DNA of 64,000 bases from Ligustrum vulgare (lineage: Eukaryota; Streptophyta; Magnoliopsida; Lamiales; Oleaceae). Under the pieces are notes generated by a model. That model ran no database searches. It had not been told where the DNA came from and was given only the letters and a program-made list of their open reading frames with translations. Positions 1-9,614 of the stretch are shown here, piece after piece. The stretch covers positions 55,007,092 through 55,071,091 of the forward strand of contig OY743182.1 in assembly GCA_963555705.1 (NCBI GenBank). The letters are read 5' to 3'. How positions within the stretch are numbered: position 1 is the stretch's first letter; each line of letters opens with the position of its first letter. Position numbers and translations under genes: made by a program.

Positions 1-752
1 TAGTGATATATGGACGAATTATGATAGGATTGAAATACCTGCATTGCATGAGTCCTGTTAGAAATCATCCTCCTATTTTTTAGGGATGAGGTTGTAAAAC
101 TCAAATAGGATTCTGTTGGAAGATGAGTTCTATTGGAATTAGGAGGTTGTAAACTTCACGTATCAGATCAAGTCATGCCCGATCAATGAGAGATGTGACC
201 CGAGCATCATGTGCCCCGAGCAAATCATGCACCTTTTTGGTGAGATATATGTACTCGAGGTATTCTATCCTCGGGGGGGGGGGGGGGGTATTATGAGTGG
301 TCGGGGCAACGTCTTTGCCACGGGCATTTTAAGTGTGATGTATGGTGTAATGTTTAAGTGCTCGGCCTCGAGGTTCATATGTTGCTCGGGGGTACCAAGA
401 TATGACTAGCTAAATATTCAAGTGCTCGGGGATGAGGACACATGATATGCTTGGGATATAAATGATTGTCGGGGGTGAAGTCCTCCTCGGAGGTATTAAG
501 ATGTAATATGGGATAATATTCATGTGTTCGGGCTCGAGGTCATCCTCGGATTTATGGTGTTCGAGGGTGAGGTCTTCCTCGGAGATAGAAAATATATTAT
601 AGGGTGATATTCACGTGGTCGGGGTTGAGGTCCTCCTCGGGTCATGGTGGTCCTCGGGGTTACACATTTGATTAGGAGACTATATTTTGACAAAGAGCTC
701 GGGCTTGAGGCTTTTGTAAATGCTCGGGTGTGAATAAAATTTATACTCATCA
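1..752 (-). repeat. 3' LTR (partial) of the gag-only element
   Basis: This is the left copy of the direct repeat. It lacks about 210 bp at its outer end, which lies before the window. On the minus strand it begins with TGATGAGTATAA at 752. It contains a 16-base G run on the plus strand (273-288), where the right copy has a shorter, interrupted run. Confidence 0.85.
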
Positions 753-766
753 TAGGCCCCCGCGCA
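753..766 (-). other. Polypurine tract next to the 3' LTR
   Basis: On the minus strand the 14 bases TGCGCGGGGGCCTA directly precede the LTR start TGATGAG. The G-run next to the LTR is in the place expected for the plus-strand primer of reverse transcription, although the tract is not purely purine. Confidence 0.6.
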
Positions 767-984
767 TCCATTATCGAGTTTATGGGAGAGATGGATGCGT
801 AATAGTTAGGCATCATGATGTGATGATTATGTTAAGGAAAAATAAATAAGAGCTTATGTTAAGTAAGGAATAAGCCCGAGCTTATGTTAAGTAATAAATC
901 TGAGCTTATGTATACTTGAGGACTTAATTATATCAATTTGATTACTTGATTGCTCAAGGTGGCCGTGTGTACTTGCGCAAGTAA

Positions 985-1225
985 ATATTTTGTATGCTTG
1001 TGCGGGGCAAGACTTTGTCTGCTTGCATGGGGTAAGACTTTGTACGCTCGCGCGGGGCAAGGCTTTTGTGTGCTTGCTCGGGGCAAGGCTTTTGTGTGCT
1101 TGCGCGCGGGGCAAGGCTTTGAGTGCTTGCTCGGGGCAAGGATTTGAGTGCTTGCTCGGGGCCTTGCAAGGCTTTGTGTGCTTGCGCGGGGCAAGGCTTT
1201 GAGTGCTTGCTCGGGGCAAGGCTTT
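985..1225 (-). repeat. GC-rich tandem repeat array
   Basis: About eight imperfect copies of a 23-28 bp unit resembling GCTTGCTCGGGGCAAGGCTTTG lie between the gag stop and the 3' LTR. Several frames stay open through the array and give artificial repetitive peptides. No gene is called here. Confidence 0.8.
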
Positions 1226-1525
1226 GCATATTCATCGATGAAGGAGCAATTTTAATTTTTTGGGGATGACATCCCCTAACGCCTATATAGATGAAATTAA
1301 AGGTAGGCACGTGGGCCCCTGATGTTATATGTAAGAAAAGAAAAACGAAATAATATAAAAAAAAAGGTAAAGACTAGGGTATGAAAACTCATACAACTTA
1401 TAAAATAACGCATGATCCGTAGCTAGCAAGGCTTGGGCTGATGTTGTGTGAGTCTCTCCCTGATGCTGTCCTACCAACGACGACGTTTACTGTTTAGGCC
1501 GTGGGTTTTTTTCATCCTCGGACTT

Positions 1526-2884
1526 TCATTGAACGTGGTCATTCCTTGGGCGTTTTTCAGTACTGATGTAAGATTTTAAAAACCCCTTTTTTATTAAGGA
1601 TTCAATCTCTCGCTGTAATGCATGGCACTCCTCGGTGGTATGCCCATGGTCATGATGAAATTCGCAATACTTGCTCTTATCTGGCGTGTCCGAATGAGAC
1701 TTGATTCTTGATGGCCACTTCAACTCCTCCAGATCCTTGATTTCTATGAGGATACTTTCCCTTGTGGCGTTCAGACGTGTGAAGGGTGTAGGAGGGTCAT
1801 GCTCTTGATTGCCCCGAGCCTGATCTTTCCATGTACCATGGTCATGTTGTCTCTTGTGTTCGGGCTTACTTTCTATATGATCTGAATTTTCAGTGCTCGG
1901 GCTATTTTTCCTGGGGTACATTGTTTCTTCCATATTGATGTACTTCACTCCTCGAGTAAGGAGCTCGGTCACTGACTTTGGTGGTGTTTTCGATAGAGAC
2001 ATCTTAAAAGACTCACATCTTACAGCATGAGTAAGAGCAGATACAGCGGCATAGATATGAAGATCAGGGATCTGTAGTCTTTCAGCATTGAACCTGGTCA
2101 TGAATTCACGCAGTGTTTCATTTTGTCCTTGACTGAGTCTCATAAGCGAGGCAGCCGTTTTCCTTATGCGCTTACTACTCGCAAAGAAAGTCAAGAACTT
2201 ATTGGCAAGATCTGCGAATGTCGAAATTGAGTTTGGTTCAAGAGTTGAGAACCAATCCCTAGCAGCACTGGTTAAGGTTTGGGGGAATGCCTTGCACATG
2301 ACCTGATCGGGGGAAACTTGCAAATTCATGACGTCAGTGTACACATTGAGATGATTTACGGGGTCGGTTGTACCATCGTACTCCTTTATCCTCGGGAACT
2401 TGAACCTGCCTGATAAGGGAAAGGCTAAAACCTCTGGTGTGAATGGAGTGTTCGGGGTGAAACCTGCTGGGACCTGAGTATTTTGTCGTATACCGACTGT
2501 TATTCCCTCCTGGATAATTCTAACAAGCTCGACAGGGGGCATGGCGACTGTTCTTGAACTTGTCATGTTCGGTGGTGACGGGGGTAGTCCCGAGGTACTT
2601 GCCCTAGCAGTATGGTTCGGTGGTTGGACCCGTGAAGCATTCCCTTCCTCGGGTGTTGGCGTACGCTGGTTCTGCTGCGTGAGCAACTGAGTCAATGTAG
2701 TGACTTGTTGACGAAGTTCCTCCAATGCTGCTTGGGTATCAACAGAAGGTTGGGGGTGTGATGTCTGATTTCCTGGTAATGTAGTAGGGTTTGCTGGTAA
2801 CGTCAGGGGCACCTGCTCCCCCACAACAGGATGATCATGAGCAGGTAATGTTGCTTGTGGAAGTCCAAAATGTGTATTAACCAT
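1526..2884 (-). CDS. Retrotransposon Gag polyprotein, 452 aa
   Basis: This encodes the capsid-forming Gag protein of a Ty3/gypsy-type element. Residues about 50-73 are Gln/Leu-rich and may form a coiled coil. Residues about 170-290 match the plant retrotransposon gag domain (pattern YDGTTDP..HL, then CKAFPQTL..AARDWF, then a LREFMTRFN block). A zinc knuckle of C-X2-H-X4-H-X4-C form spans C407, H410, H415 and C420, followed by the usual LQREIESLI helix. The start ATG lies 16 nt inside the primer site, which is normal for these elements. The frame is uninterrupted, unlike most element genes in the window. It ends right after the nucleocapsid region with no pro-pol fusion. Confidence 0.9.
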   Translation of the reverse strand: MVNTHFGLPQATLPAHDHPVVGEQVPLTLPANPTTLPGNQTSHPQPSVDTQAALEELRQQVTTLTQLLTQQNQRTPTPEEGNASRVQPPNHTARASTSGLPPSPPNMTSSRTVAMPPVELVRIIQEGITVGIRQNTQVPAGFTPNTPFTPEVLAFPLSGRFKFPRIKEYDGTTDPVNHLNVYTDVMNLQVSPDQVMCKAFPQTLTSAARDWFSTLEPNSISTFADLANKFLTFFASSKRIRKTAASLMRLSQGQNETLREFMTRFNAERLQIPDLHIYAAVSALTHAVRCESFKMSLSKTPPKSVTELLTRGVKYINMEETMYPRKNSPSTENSDHIESKPEHKRQHDHGTWKDQARGNQEHDPPTPFTRLNATRESILIEIKDLEELKWPSRIKSHSDTPDKSKYCEFHHDHGHTTEECHALQREIESLIKKGFLKSYISTEKRPRNDHVQ

Positions 2885-2899
2885 GGCTTCTAGTAATGG

Positions 2900-2917
2900 T
2901 TCCCACAGACGGCGCCA
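2900..2917 (-). other. Primer binding site (TGGCGCC type)
   Basis: On the minus strand the sequence TGGCGCCGTCTGTGGGAA lies a few bases inside the 5' LTR end. The TGGCGCCGT core resembles the 3' end complement of plant tRNA-Asp, but the rest diverges. The same 18 bases occur at 47640-47657 in the Tat element. Confidence 0.75.
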
Positions 2918-2921
2918 ATGA

Positions 2922-3887
2922 TGATGCTAAAAATCGCACCTGGAATATTCCGAGCTTGAGCAATAAATTAGCACGAACTGGATCTTCGAATACCTGCAAT
3001 AAAGGCGAGGAGGTGTGTCCTCGTCGCTCCTCCGATGCTTAAGTCAGTAAAGAGGAATGAGAAAATTTATGCAAGATGCTATAAATTGTAGAGATAATTG
3101 TGTAACTGAGTTATGATTGAGTGCCATGTATTTATAGTGATATATGGACGAATTATGATAGGATTGAAATACCTGCATTGCATGAGTCCTGTTAGAAATC
3201 ATCCTCCTATTTTTTAGGGATGAGGTTGTAAAACTCAAATAGGATTCTGTTGGAAGATGAGTTCTATTGGAATTAGGAGGTTGTAAACTTCACGTATCAG
3301 ATTAAGTCATGCCCGATCAATGAGAGACGTGGCCCGAGCATCATGTGCCCCGAGCAAATCATGCACATTTTTGGTGAGATATATGTATTCGAGGTATTCT
3401 ATCCTCGCGGGAGGGGGGGGGGGTATTATGAGTGGTCGGGGCAACGTCTTTGCCACGGGCATTTTAAGTGTGATGTATGGTGTAATGTTTAAGTGCTCGG
3501 CCTCGAGGTTCATATGTTGCTCGGGGGTACTAAGATATGACTAGCTAAATATTCAAGTGCTCGGGGATGAGGACACATGATATGCTTGGGATATAAATGA
3601 TTGTCGGGGGTGAAGTCCTCCTCGGGGGTATTAAGATGTAATATGAGATAATATTCATGTGTTCGGGCTCGAGGTCATCCTCGGATTTATGGTGTTCGAG
3701 GGTGAGGTCTTCCTCGGGGATAGAAAATATATTATAGGGTGATATTCACGTGGTTGGGATTGAGGTCCTCCTCGGGTCATGGTGGTCCTCGGGGTTACAC
3801 ATTTGATTAGGAGACTATATTTTGACAAAGAGCTCGGGCTTGAGGCTTTTGTAAATACTCGGGTGTGAATAAAATTTATACTCATCA
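2922..3887 (-). repeat. 5' LTR of the gag-only element
   Basis: This is the right copy of the direct repeat, about 966 bp. Its minus-strand start is TGATGAGTATAA. The end near 2922 is placed at the last CA before the primer site, so it is uncertain by a few bases. Confidence 0.8.
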
Positions 3888-4093
3888 CACACAAACCCAA
3901 TTACATACATACACAGATAGAGAGGATACGGGACAGAGAGAAAATCGGGAGAGTAAGAGAGGAAGAAAGAAAGAAAGAGAGAGAGATGTTGTCGACAACG
4001 TGGTTTATACTATTAAACTTTTGTTAGTTGATTTTGAAAGGTAAGTTATAGTTATTTATTTCGAAGTTTTGTCAAATTTAGGGTTGTTAGATT
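3888..4093. other. GA-rich intervening sequence
   Basis: A GAGAGA/GAAAGA-rich block (about 3920-3990) is followed by AT-rich sequence ending in the ATT target site of the CACTA element. It resembles the leader-like part of a long LTR and may belong to the LTR-like repeat that continues after 7668, but this is inference. Confidence 0.3.
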
Positions 4094-5349
4094 CACTAGT
4101 ACAAAATTAAAAAAAAAAAAAAAAAAAATATATTAGCGTCGTTTTTCTCAACACCTCAAAAAACGCGATGGTAAAATTGTAAATAAATAAAAATTTATAA
4201 AAGGCATCGATTCTTTAATAAGAACCGACGCTAGTGGAGCCGCCCAAGTAAATGTGTCGATTCTTACCAAAGAACCGATACCTATAATACAATTATTGAT
4301 GTCGGTTCTTAAAAAAGACCGACGCCTTTTAATTAAAGGCGACGACTCTTTCAACAATCGCAGCCTTTAAGTTAAGTATTTTAGGTCTTATTCTTTAGCT
4401 CACTCCACAGCGCCCATCAAAGCTCACCCTCCCCACCGTATCGTTCATCACACCTCTCTCCCACCGTAGCCACCATCACCACCGACCGGCAGTATAGCTC
4501 CGACGCCATCCCAGCTCTCCCCCGCCGCTGGTACCTGCTCTTTCTCTTCCTCATCGCCATCCCAGCTCTCCTTCACTTTTAATTCTCGAAATCCCTCAAA
4601 CAACGGCAGGCGGCAGCCCTATCTCCGCAACCTCTCTAGCCACGCCTCAACTTCTCTCACCCCTCAACCCAGCAGCACCTCTTCAGCTGTCATCCCTCAC
4701 TCCACAACACAACCTCACTGAACACGACAGCTCCCAATCAGCTGGCACTTCTTTACCGAATCTCCTCCAGGAGCCCCTCACTCAAACAACACAACAGCTA
4801 AATTTGTGGGTTGATTGGTATTGATTCAATATCTTTTAAATGGTTTGATTATTATGTTTTCACCCTCTGTTAAATGCATTTCGTTTTAATATATTTTCAT
4901 TTGGAATTTATGGAAGAAATTGTGAGAATGTCATTTTCTATGTTTGTGAAAGGAAAATAAGTAATATAGTGTTTATATTTTTTATTATATGATATGAGAA
5001 TGATTGTTTTGTTGATTTCTTTATTTTCACAAAGGGTTTTCTTTTGGAAATTTGGGTATTTCTTTATTATATGATATATGAGAATGTCATGGTATGTTCT
5101 TTTTATATATTAATTCATTTGTACTTTAGTTTTGAATTTGAGTGATTTTGAAATGAAATGGTGATTTATTGTCTGAAGTTGGAACATTTTGTCAATTGGC
5201 TTTGGATTGAGTTGGAACACACAATTGGGATCTGGGACCCAGTAATTGGAACTAGAAATGATTTCTTTTGATTTTGAATTGTTTTTAGTCATCTCCTATT
5301 AAGTAAGTTCGTTCTGCAAAACTTGCAGCTATTGACAATATGGATTATT

Positions 5350-5906
5350 TTACAGAGTGCAAGCAGATACTTTTTACTGGAAAGTGGACTATCTTTTTTC
5401 ATTGCGTTCCTTATCAATGTGGCAATCATATCTGTGAGCGGAAGTGTCTGCTCCAATTCCAGTATCTCTTCAAGAAACAAATACTATTGCACCAATGTTA
5501 ATCTAAACTCAATTGCTTTACTACTCAAGGTCTCTCTCTTCATTCATGTTTTCTATTTATTTACTGTTATAGAAAATCCCAGTACCTCGATTAAACTTCA
5601 AAATAATCCATTAATAAATATGTGAAATATTTTGTTTAATAAAACCAATCTTTTGTTGTTTGGGTTGAGAATCAGAATGCTCTTGGTAATTGGAGCTCAA
5701 AACCCTATGCCATCTCCTTGCTTCCGGTCAGAGTTCAACTGTAACAGGGACCCATGCCAGCCAATACATTATGCAGGTAACATGTTCGGTAGAGGAGATT
5801 GAATAGCCAGTAGTAAAAAATAAATGGCCATGAAGATGTTTTACTACTTGTTGCAGGGTTTTCTGGATTTGAAAATGAAGCTGTGGTTGAGAAATTTAGT
5901 AACCAG
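5350..5906 (+). pseudogene. Captured NRAMP metal-transporter gene fragment, three exons
   Basis: Three exon-like blocks match plant NRAMP divalent metal transporters in the correct order. Exon A (about 5350-5529) encodes a segment with LESGL..FIAFLINV.IISVSGSVC, a transmembrane stretch of the family. Exon B (5676-5776) reads NALGNWSSK, then after a 1-base frameshift near 5717-5722 ASGQSSTVTGTHASQYIMQ, the conserved GQSST.TGT motif. Exon C (5857-5906) reads GFLDLKMKLWLRNLVTR. GT and AG dinucleotides flank the exon joints at the positions expected, so genomic rather than cDNA sequence was captured. The frameshift and missing flanks make it non-functional. The family identification is from recognised motifs. 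Confidence 0.85.
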
Positions 5907-6070
5907 GTATATAGCCACACTTTGCATAATGCCTCAGAAAAATGGCACAGCTTGCTGGTTTCCGTTGATTTCATCTTGCTTTCCTGGCCAATTGTCCTTT
6001 CCCTGGATAGGATAGATTCTGTTCTTTGAGCTTCATCATTGAATTCATTTATTCGTATTTACTTTTGTAG

Positions 6071-6165
6071 TTGGCAATAGGGAACAAATGATGAACCTCT
6101 GGTTTGATCCCACTAAAGATTTTTATTCATACTTAGTTCTCTGGAATCAGCATCAAGTTGTGTAA
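6071..6165 (+). pseudogene. Captured XTH (xyloglucan endotransglucosylase/hydrolase) exon fragment
   Basis: After an AG acceptor (TTTTGTAG, ending at 6070) the frame starting at 6073 reads GNREQMMNLWFDPTKDFYSY and then LVLWNQHQVV before a TAA at 6163. This matches the conserved XTH block GNREQ..LWFDPT.DFH.Y followed by WN...I. In a complete gene it would lie downstream of the catalytic ExDxE exon, which is absent here. Only this piece is present, so it is a captured fragment. It lies in the same orientation as the NRAMP fragment, about 165 bp downstream. Confidence 0.8.
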
Positions 6166-7667
6166 GCAGCACCTTCCTTTGTTTTAATTGGGTCGAATTT
6201 GAAAATCAATTTTACCTGTGGCGTGGTGAATTTTCGCAATTGGGTTTTGTAATTACATTTTTGCTATCAATATTTTATTCTGATTGATTAGAATATATTT
6301 TATCTGCAATTGTCTCTTCTCTTGATTAATTCTATATATTTATGCCATTAGTAGTTGATTCAAATTGATTCAATTTATTTATCTACAATTATAATATATA
6401 TGAAATGTACGTCATTTTCTGTACTTCACAAAATTTCCCAAATCCGCTATGTACAATCTCTTCTACCATTGTGCAATTAAAATAATATTAGTTATCATTA
6501 TATTAACAAATTAAAGGAATTTATATGAAGACATGTTATTCTTGCAATTAAGTAGTTTTTAGTTGAACTTTGCAATCATGTTAATTCTTAATTGGATCCC
6601 ATGAGAAAGTTAATGGCAAAGTGAACTTCCTGACCAAGGTTTTGTGAGTATTTTTGTAAACATTTTCCGAAAGTGTCCTTAGAGTCTTCAAATTTATCAA
6701 AGAAATAAAAAAAATAAAAAAATAGAAAACATTGAGTTTCTGAAACATTTCTTAGAGTTTTCATTTTCAAAAGCTTCAATTTGCGGTATATGTTCAAAAT
6801 CAAAATACTAGCATTTTAGAAGTTTCTGTGCATGCAATCGAGACTTGATGAAGATAAGATTGTTTCAACATTCTCTTCCTTTTAAGAAAAAGATGACAGG
6901 TTAATGGGTTATAGTTCACACTTATCTCATAATTAAATATAAAAGCTTTTGTTGGTTATTTTACTCGAATTCTGCTGATTTTTAGCCTGAAAAAGAGTCA
7001 TTACTTATTAATGGCCCCAGCTCCACATGTATGTTCAACTTTCATAAATTAAATATATGTAAAAGTTAAACATTATAATCAAGAATTAGGCCATTTTACC
7101 TTGTATTCGAAGAAATTTTTATAATAAATGCTCTAGCTGCTTGATAAAGTTAAATAAAGGCTAAATTCAAATATTTCCGGAAAGTGATGAGGGAGGCTAA
7201 AATGGAGATATCAGTGTATCCTTTCACATCATGTATTCGGGGGAAGGAGGAGCCTTCCAGCCATATCATTGTCCGAGGCAAAGCTATGTCTGAACGCGCT
7301 AAAGATTTGTTTAACGGGCCAAATACTTTGTCGAAGAGTGTATGTAAATTTGGCTCATTTTATGTTAACATGTACAAATTTTTTAACAATATTGTAAATA
7401 CAAAATTAATTATTTCAAAATTTGTTTATTGAGTTATTAAGTTTTGTTTTGCATTCCTCGATTATATATTTGTTGAAGATAATTAGCTGATGTGTATGTG
7501 ATTGTTATAGTGTGTATAGGTATAATGGAAATATAAATAAATGAATAATTAAAAAAAAAATTCATACTAAAAGGCGTCGGTTGTTGTCGAAAACCGACGC
7601 CTTTAGTCATATAAAGGTGTCGGTATTCATTAAATAACCGACGCCTTTGACTCTTATTGTACTAGTG

Positions 7668-8059
7668 ATTATTAGTTTAAATTTAATTTTTATCAAAAGA
7701 GAATTTGCTTAAAAATGAAAAGATTACATTTTATTATTGCCTTTATCGATTATTGAGGTAGTTGATATGGTTAGTCATTGATTTAGATAATATATCATTT
7801 TCAGGCGGTAACGAATCGGTTGGGACAGTTTACCAGCCGAATTAGTTTGCACGTACATAGACCGTGAGTGGAAAAATTTAATTATTTTCAAATATTGATA
7901 AATTGCTTATATAATTACGTCAAACGTGATTATGTGACTTATATATCCAATTATGTGATTATTGTGAAATATTACGAGAATATGAGATTTATTTGGAATT
8001 GGAAAGATTGTGAAATGATTATATGTTCAAAGAAATGTAAGACTTGTGATGAAAATCAA
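7668..8059. other. AT-rich sequence before the LTR-like repeat
   Basis: No gene is seen. It follows directly on the CACTA target site and probably continues the same parent sequence as 3888-4093. It may be the outer part of the LTR-like repeat starting at 8060, whose counterpart on the right is truncated. Confidence 0.3.
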
Positions 8060-9096
8060 TGAAATGTGAGATGGATATGTGAAATTGAAATCGGCCAGAA
8101 AAGTACCCGTGATTATATGCTTATTCTAGTTCACTGAGGCGGCCTTGACCCTGTTCTATACTGCAACTGAGTGGTCTTGACCGGGTATGATATTACTCTG
8201 AGGCGGTCGATCGTGTATGATATAGTTCACTGAGGCGGTCTTGGCTGTATTCTAGAATTGATTATCAGAGGTCTTTGAGACTAGCCTGAAAGGCAGTCTA
8301 TACATGTATGACCAGATTAATCAGATGGTACATTTTTGGTTGATTTGTTATGGTATGGCCATACCTAGAAATTACAGACTGTGATGATAGTATCTTATTG
8401 ATATGATGATTATTATGACATTGTTTTACTAGAGATTGATAATTATCAGTATTAAGAGAATGTCTTACATTCTGACCATGATTATATGGTATTACACTGT
8501 GAAGTATTATATGATGTAAAGTTGATTTTCAATAAAAATGTATAAATGAGGAAGTATAATTATTTTCGAAATTCACCACTCACTGAGCTATCAACTCATA
8601 TATTTTCCCATGATTTTCTTATCAGGTAGCAGTTGAGGTTTTGGGCAGCTTTTGGAGTGAGCCTTTGACTTTGTAGTCAGAGCCACACGACAGTGTTAGC
8701 TAGTATGACTCATTTCATAGAGCATGTAGTCATTGTTTTGGGACGCATGTTCATTTTTGGATTGCACTTGTGCATCACCTGTAGATAGATATAGGGCTCA
8801 CTTTGCATTCTGCATCCATATGTACAGTTATGTTGGTTTCATAATGAAAGTTTGAGAAATTGACTTATCTCTATTGTGATGGAAATTATAATGAGTTTGT
8901 TGGAATTTTGTGTATTAATTACAGGTTGGTTAATCCATATTATAGAGGAGATAATGCCAAAATATTTCTTAAATACAAGTTAATGTAGTTGCAGTTTTTA
9001 GTAACCTTGATGGTGGGTCCTACTTTTAATTGGTATCCATCATCGGTGAATGTCACGCTTCGGGTACACTAATGTTACTCGGGGCGGGCCGTGTCA
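8060..9096. repeat. Long LTR-like direct repeat, left copy
   Basis: From TGAAATGTGAGA (8060) to the end GGGCGGGCCGTGTCA (9096) this matches 13036-17642 in the same orientation, once the nested insertion there is removed. Shared landmarks are the repeated GAGGCGGTCTTGGCCG-like phrases, CACTCACTGAGCTATCAACTC, and the terminal CCATCATCGG..GTCA. The terminal GTGTCA (TGACACGG on the minus strand) is typical of Ty3/gypsy LTR ends. It contains the empty site GAGCTATCAACTC of the CACTA insertion found in the right copy. Confidence 0.6.
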
Positions 9097-9614
9097 GAAC
9101 GCATATAATTATTTCAAGTTCTGGAATTCTAATTGGGTTTTTAAGAATGTTAAATTATTGAAATTAAGTGGAGTTAGTGACGCGGAACGGAAGTTATAGG
9201 TTTACAAACTTAAACCTAATCGAAAGAGAATTGTAATTCACACGAAATTAATAGCTTCCAAAATTGAATAATCTTATTCAGAAACAAAATAGGGTTTAAA
9301 TAGTTCCCAAATCTCTAATTTAAGTAAAAAGATCAAAATAGACATCCACGAAATTAAAGGAATTAAAACTAAATTTCTAAAAAAAAAAAAAAAAAATTAA
9401 AAAAAAAAAAATTGACTCCTCGGTAACACGCCTTAAACTGCAAATTTGAGGTTGGAAACAACCTCAACTAGGAAAACTCGGGTTGGGATGCTATATAGCG
9501 TCGAGTGACGTTTCCGAAAATATATTATAATAAGAAATCTGACACCGATGCAAAAAAAGTTATGACCATTTCTTCGGAACAGCTCTTTTACTCAATTTTC
9601 GGTCCAATTCTTCT
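9097..9614 (-). other. Non-coding 3' region of the gypsy pol remnant
   Basis: No gene is seen. On the minus strand it has a CTATTTAAACCC TATA-like stretch near 9300 and an A-rich run at 9381-9412, so it may contain part of another LTR. No convincing polypurine tract was found next to the repeat at 9096. Confidence 0.3.

Larger units (their letters stand above)
1..3887 (-). mobile_element. Non-autonomous gag-only LTR retrotransposon (TR-GAG type), left end outside window
   Basis: A direct repeat flanks a single gag gene: position 1 onward matches 3135 onward, and the two copies end at 752 and 3887. Read on the minus strand the order is 5' LTR (2922-3887), primer site (2900-2917), gag (2884-1526), GC-rich tandem repeats, polypurine tract (753-766), 3' LTR (752 to before position 1). 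No protease, RT, RNase H or integrase is present in the roughly 2.2 kb internal region, so the element must rely on enzymes from another element. The two LTR copies differ at about a dozen sites by eye plus a G-run length change, suggesting fairly recent insertion. The TSD cannot be checked because the left end lies outside the window. Confidence 0.85.
4094..7667 (+). mobile_element. CACTA (En/Spm) transposon carrying captured gene fragments
   Basis: The element starts CACTAGTACAAAA (4094) and ends TATTGTACTAGTG (7667), giving near-perfect inverted ends. It is flanked by a 3 bp ATT target duplication (4091-4093 and 7668-7670), which is diagnostic for CACTA elements. Subterminal regions (4140-4370 and 7563-7650) hold repeated AACCGACGCC-type motifs in both orientations, the expected transposase-binding arrays. 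No transposase gene is visible, so it is non-autonomous. The interior contains fragments of NRAMP and XTH genes. A C-rich gene-like block at 4390-4800 and an open stretch at 7184-7350 were not recognised. Confidence 0.88.

Noticed and set aside
887..1310. Several overlapping open frames on both strands giving Cys/Leu- or Pro/Ser-rich repetitive peptides
   Set aside because: They are products of the GC-rich tandem array, open in many frames at once, with no start context or homologue.
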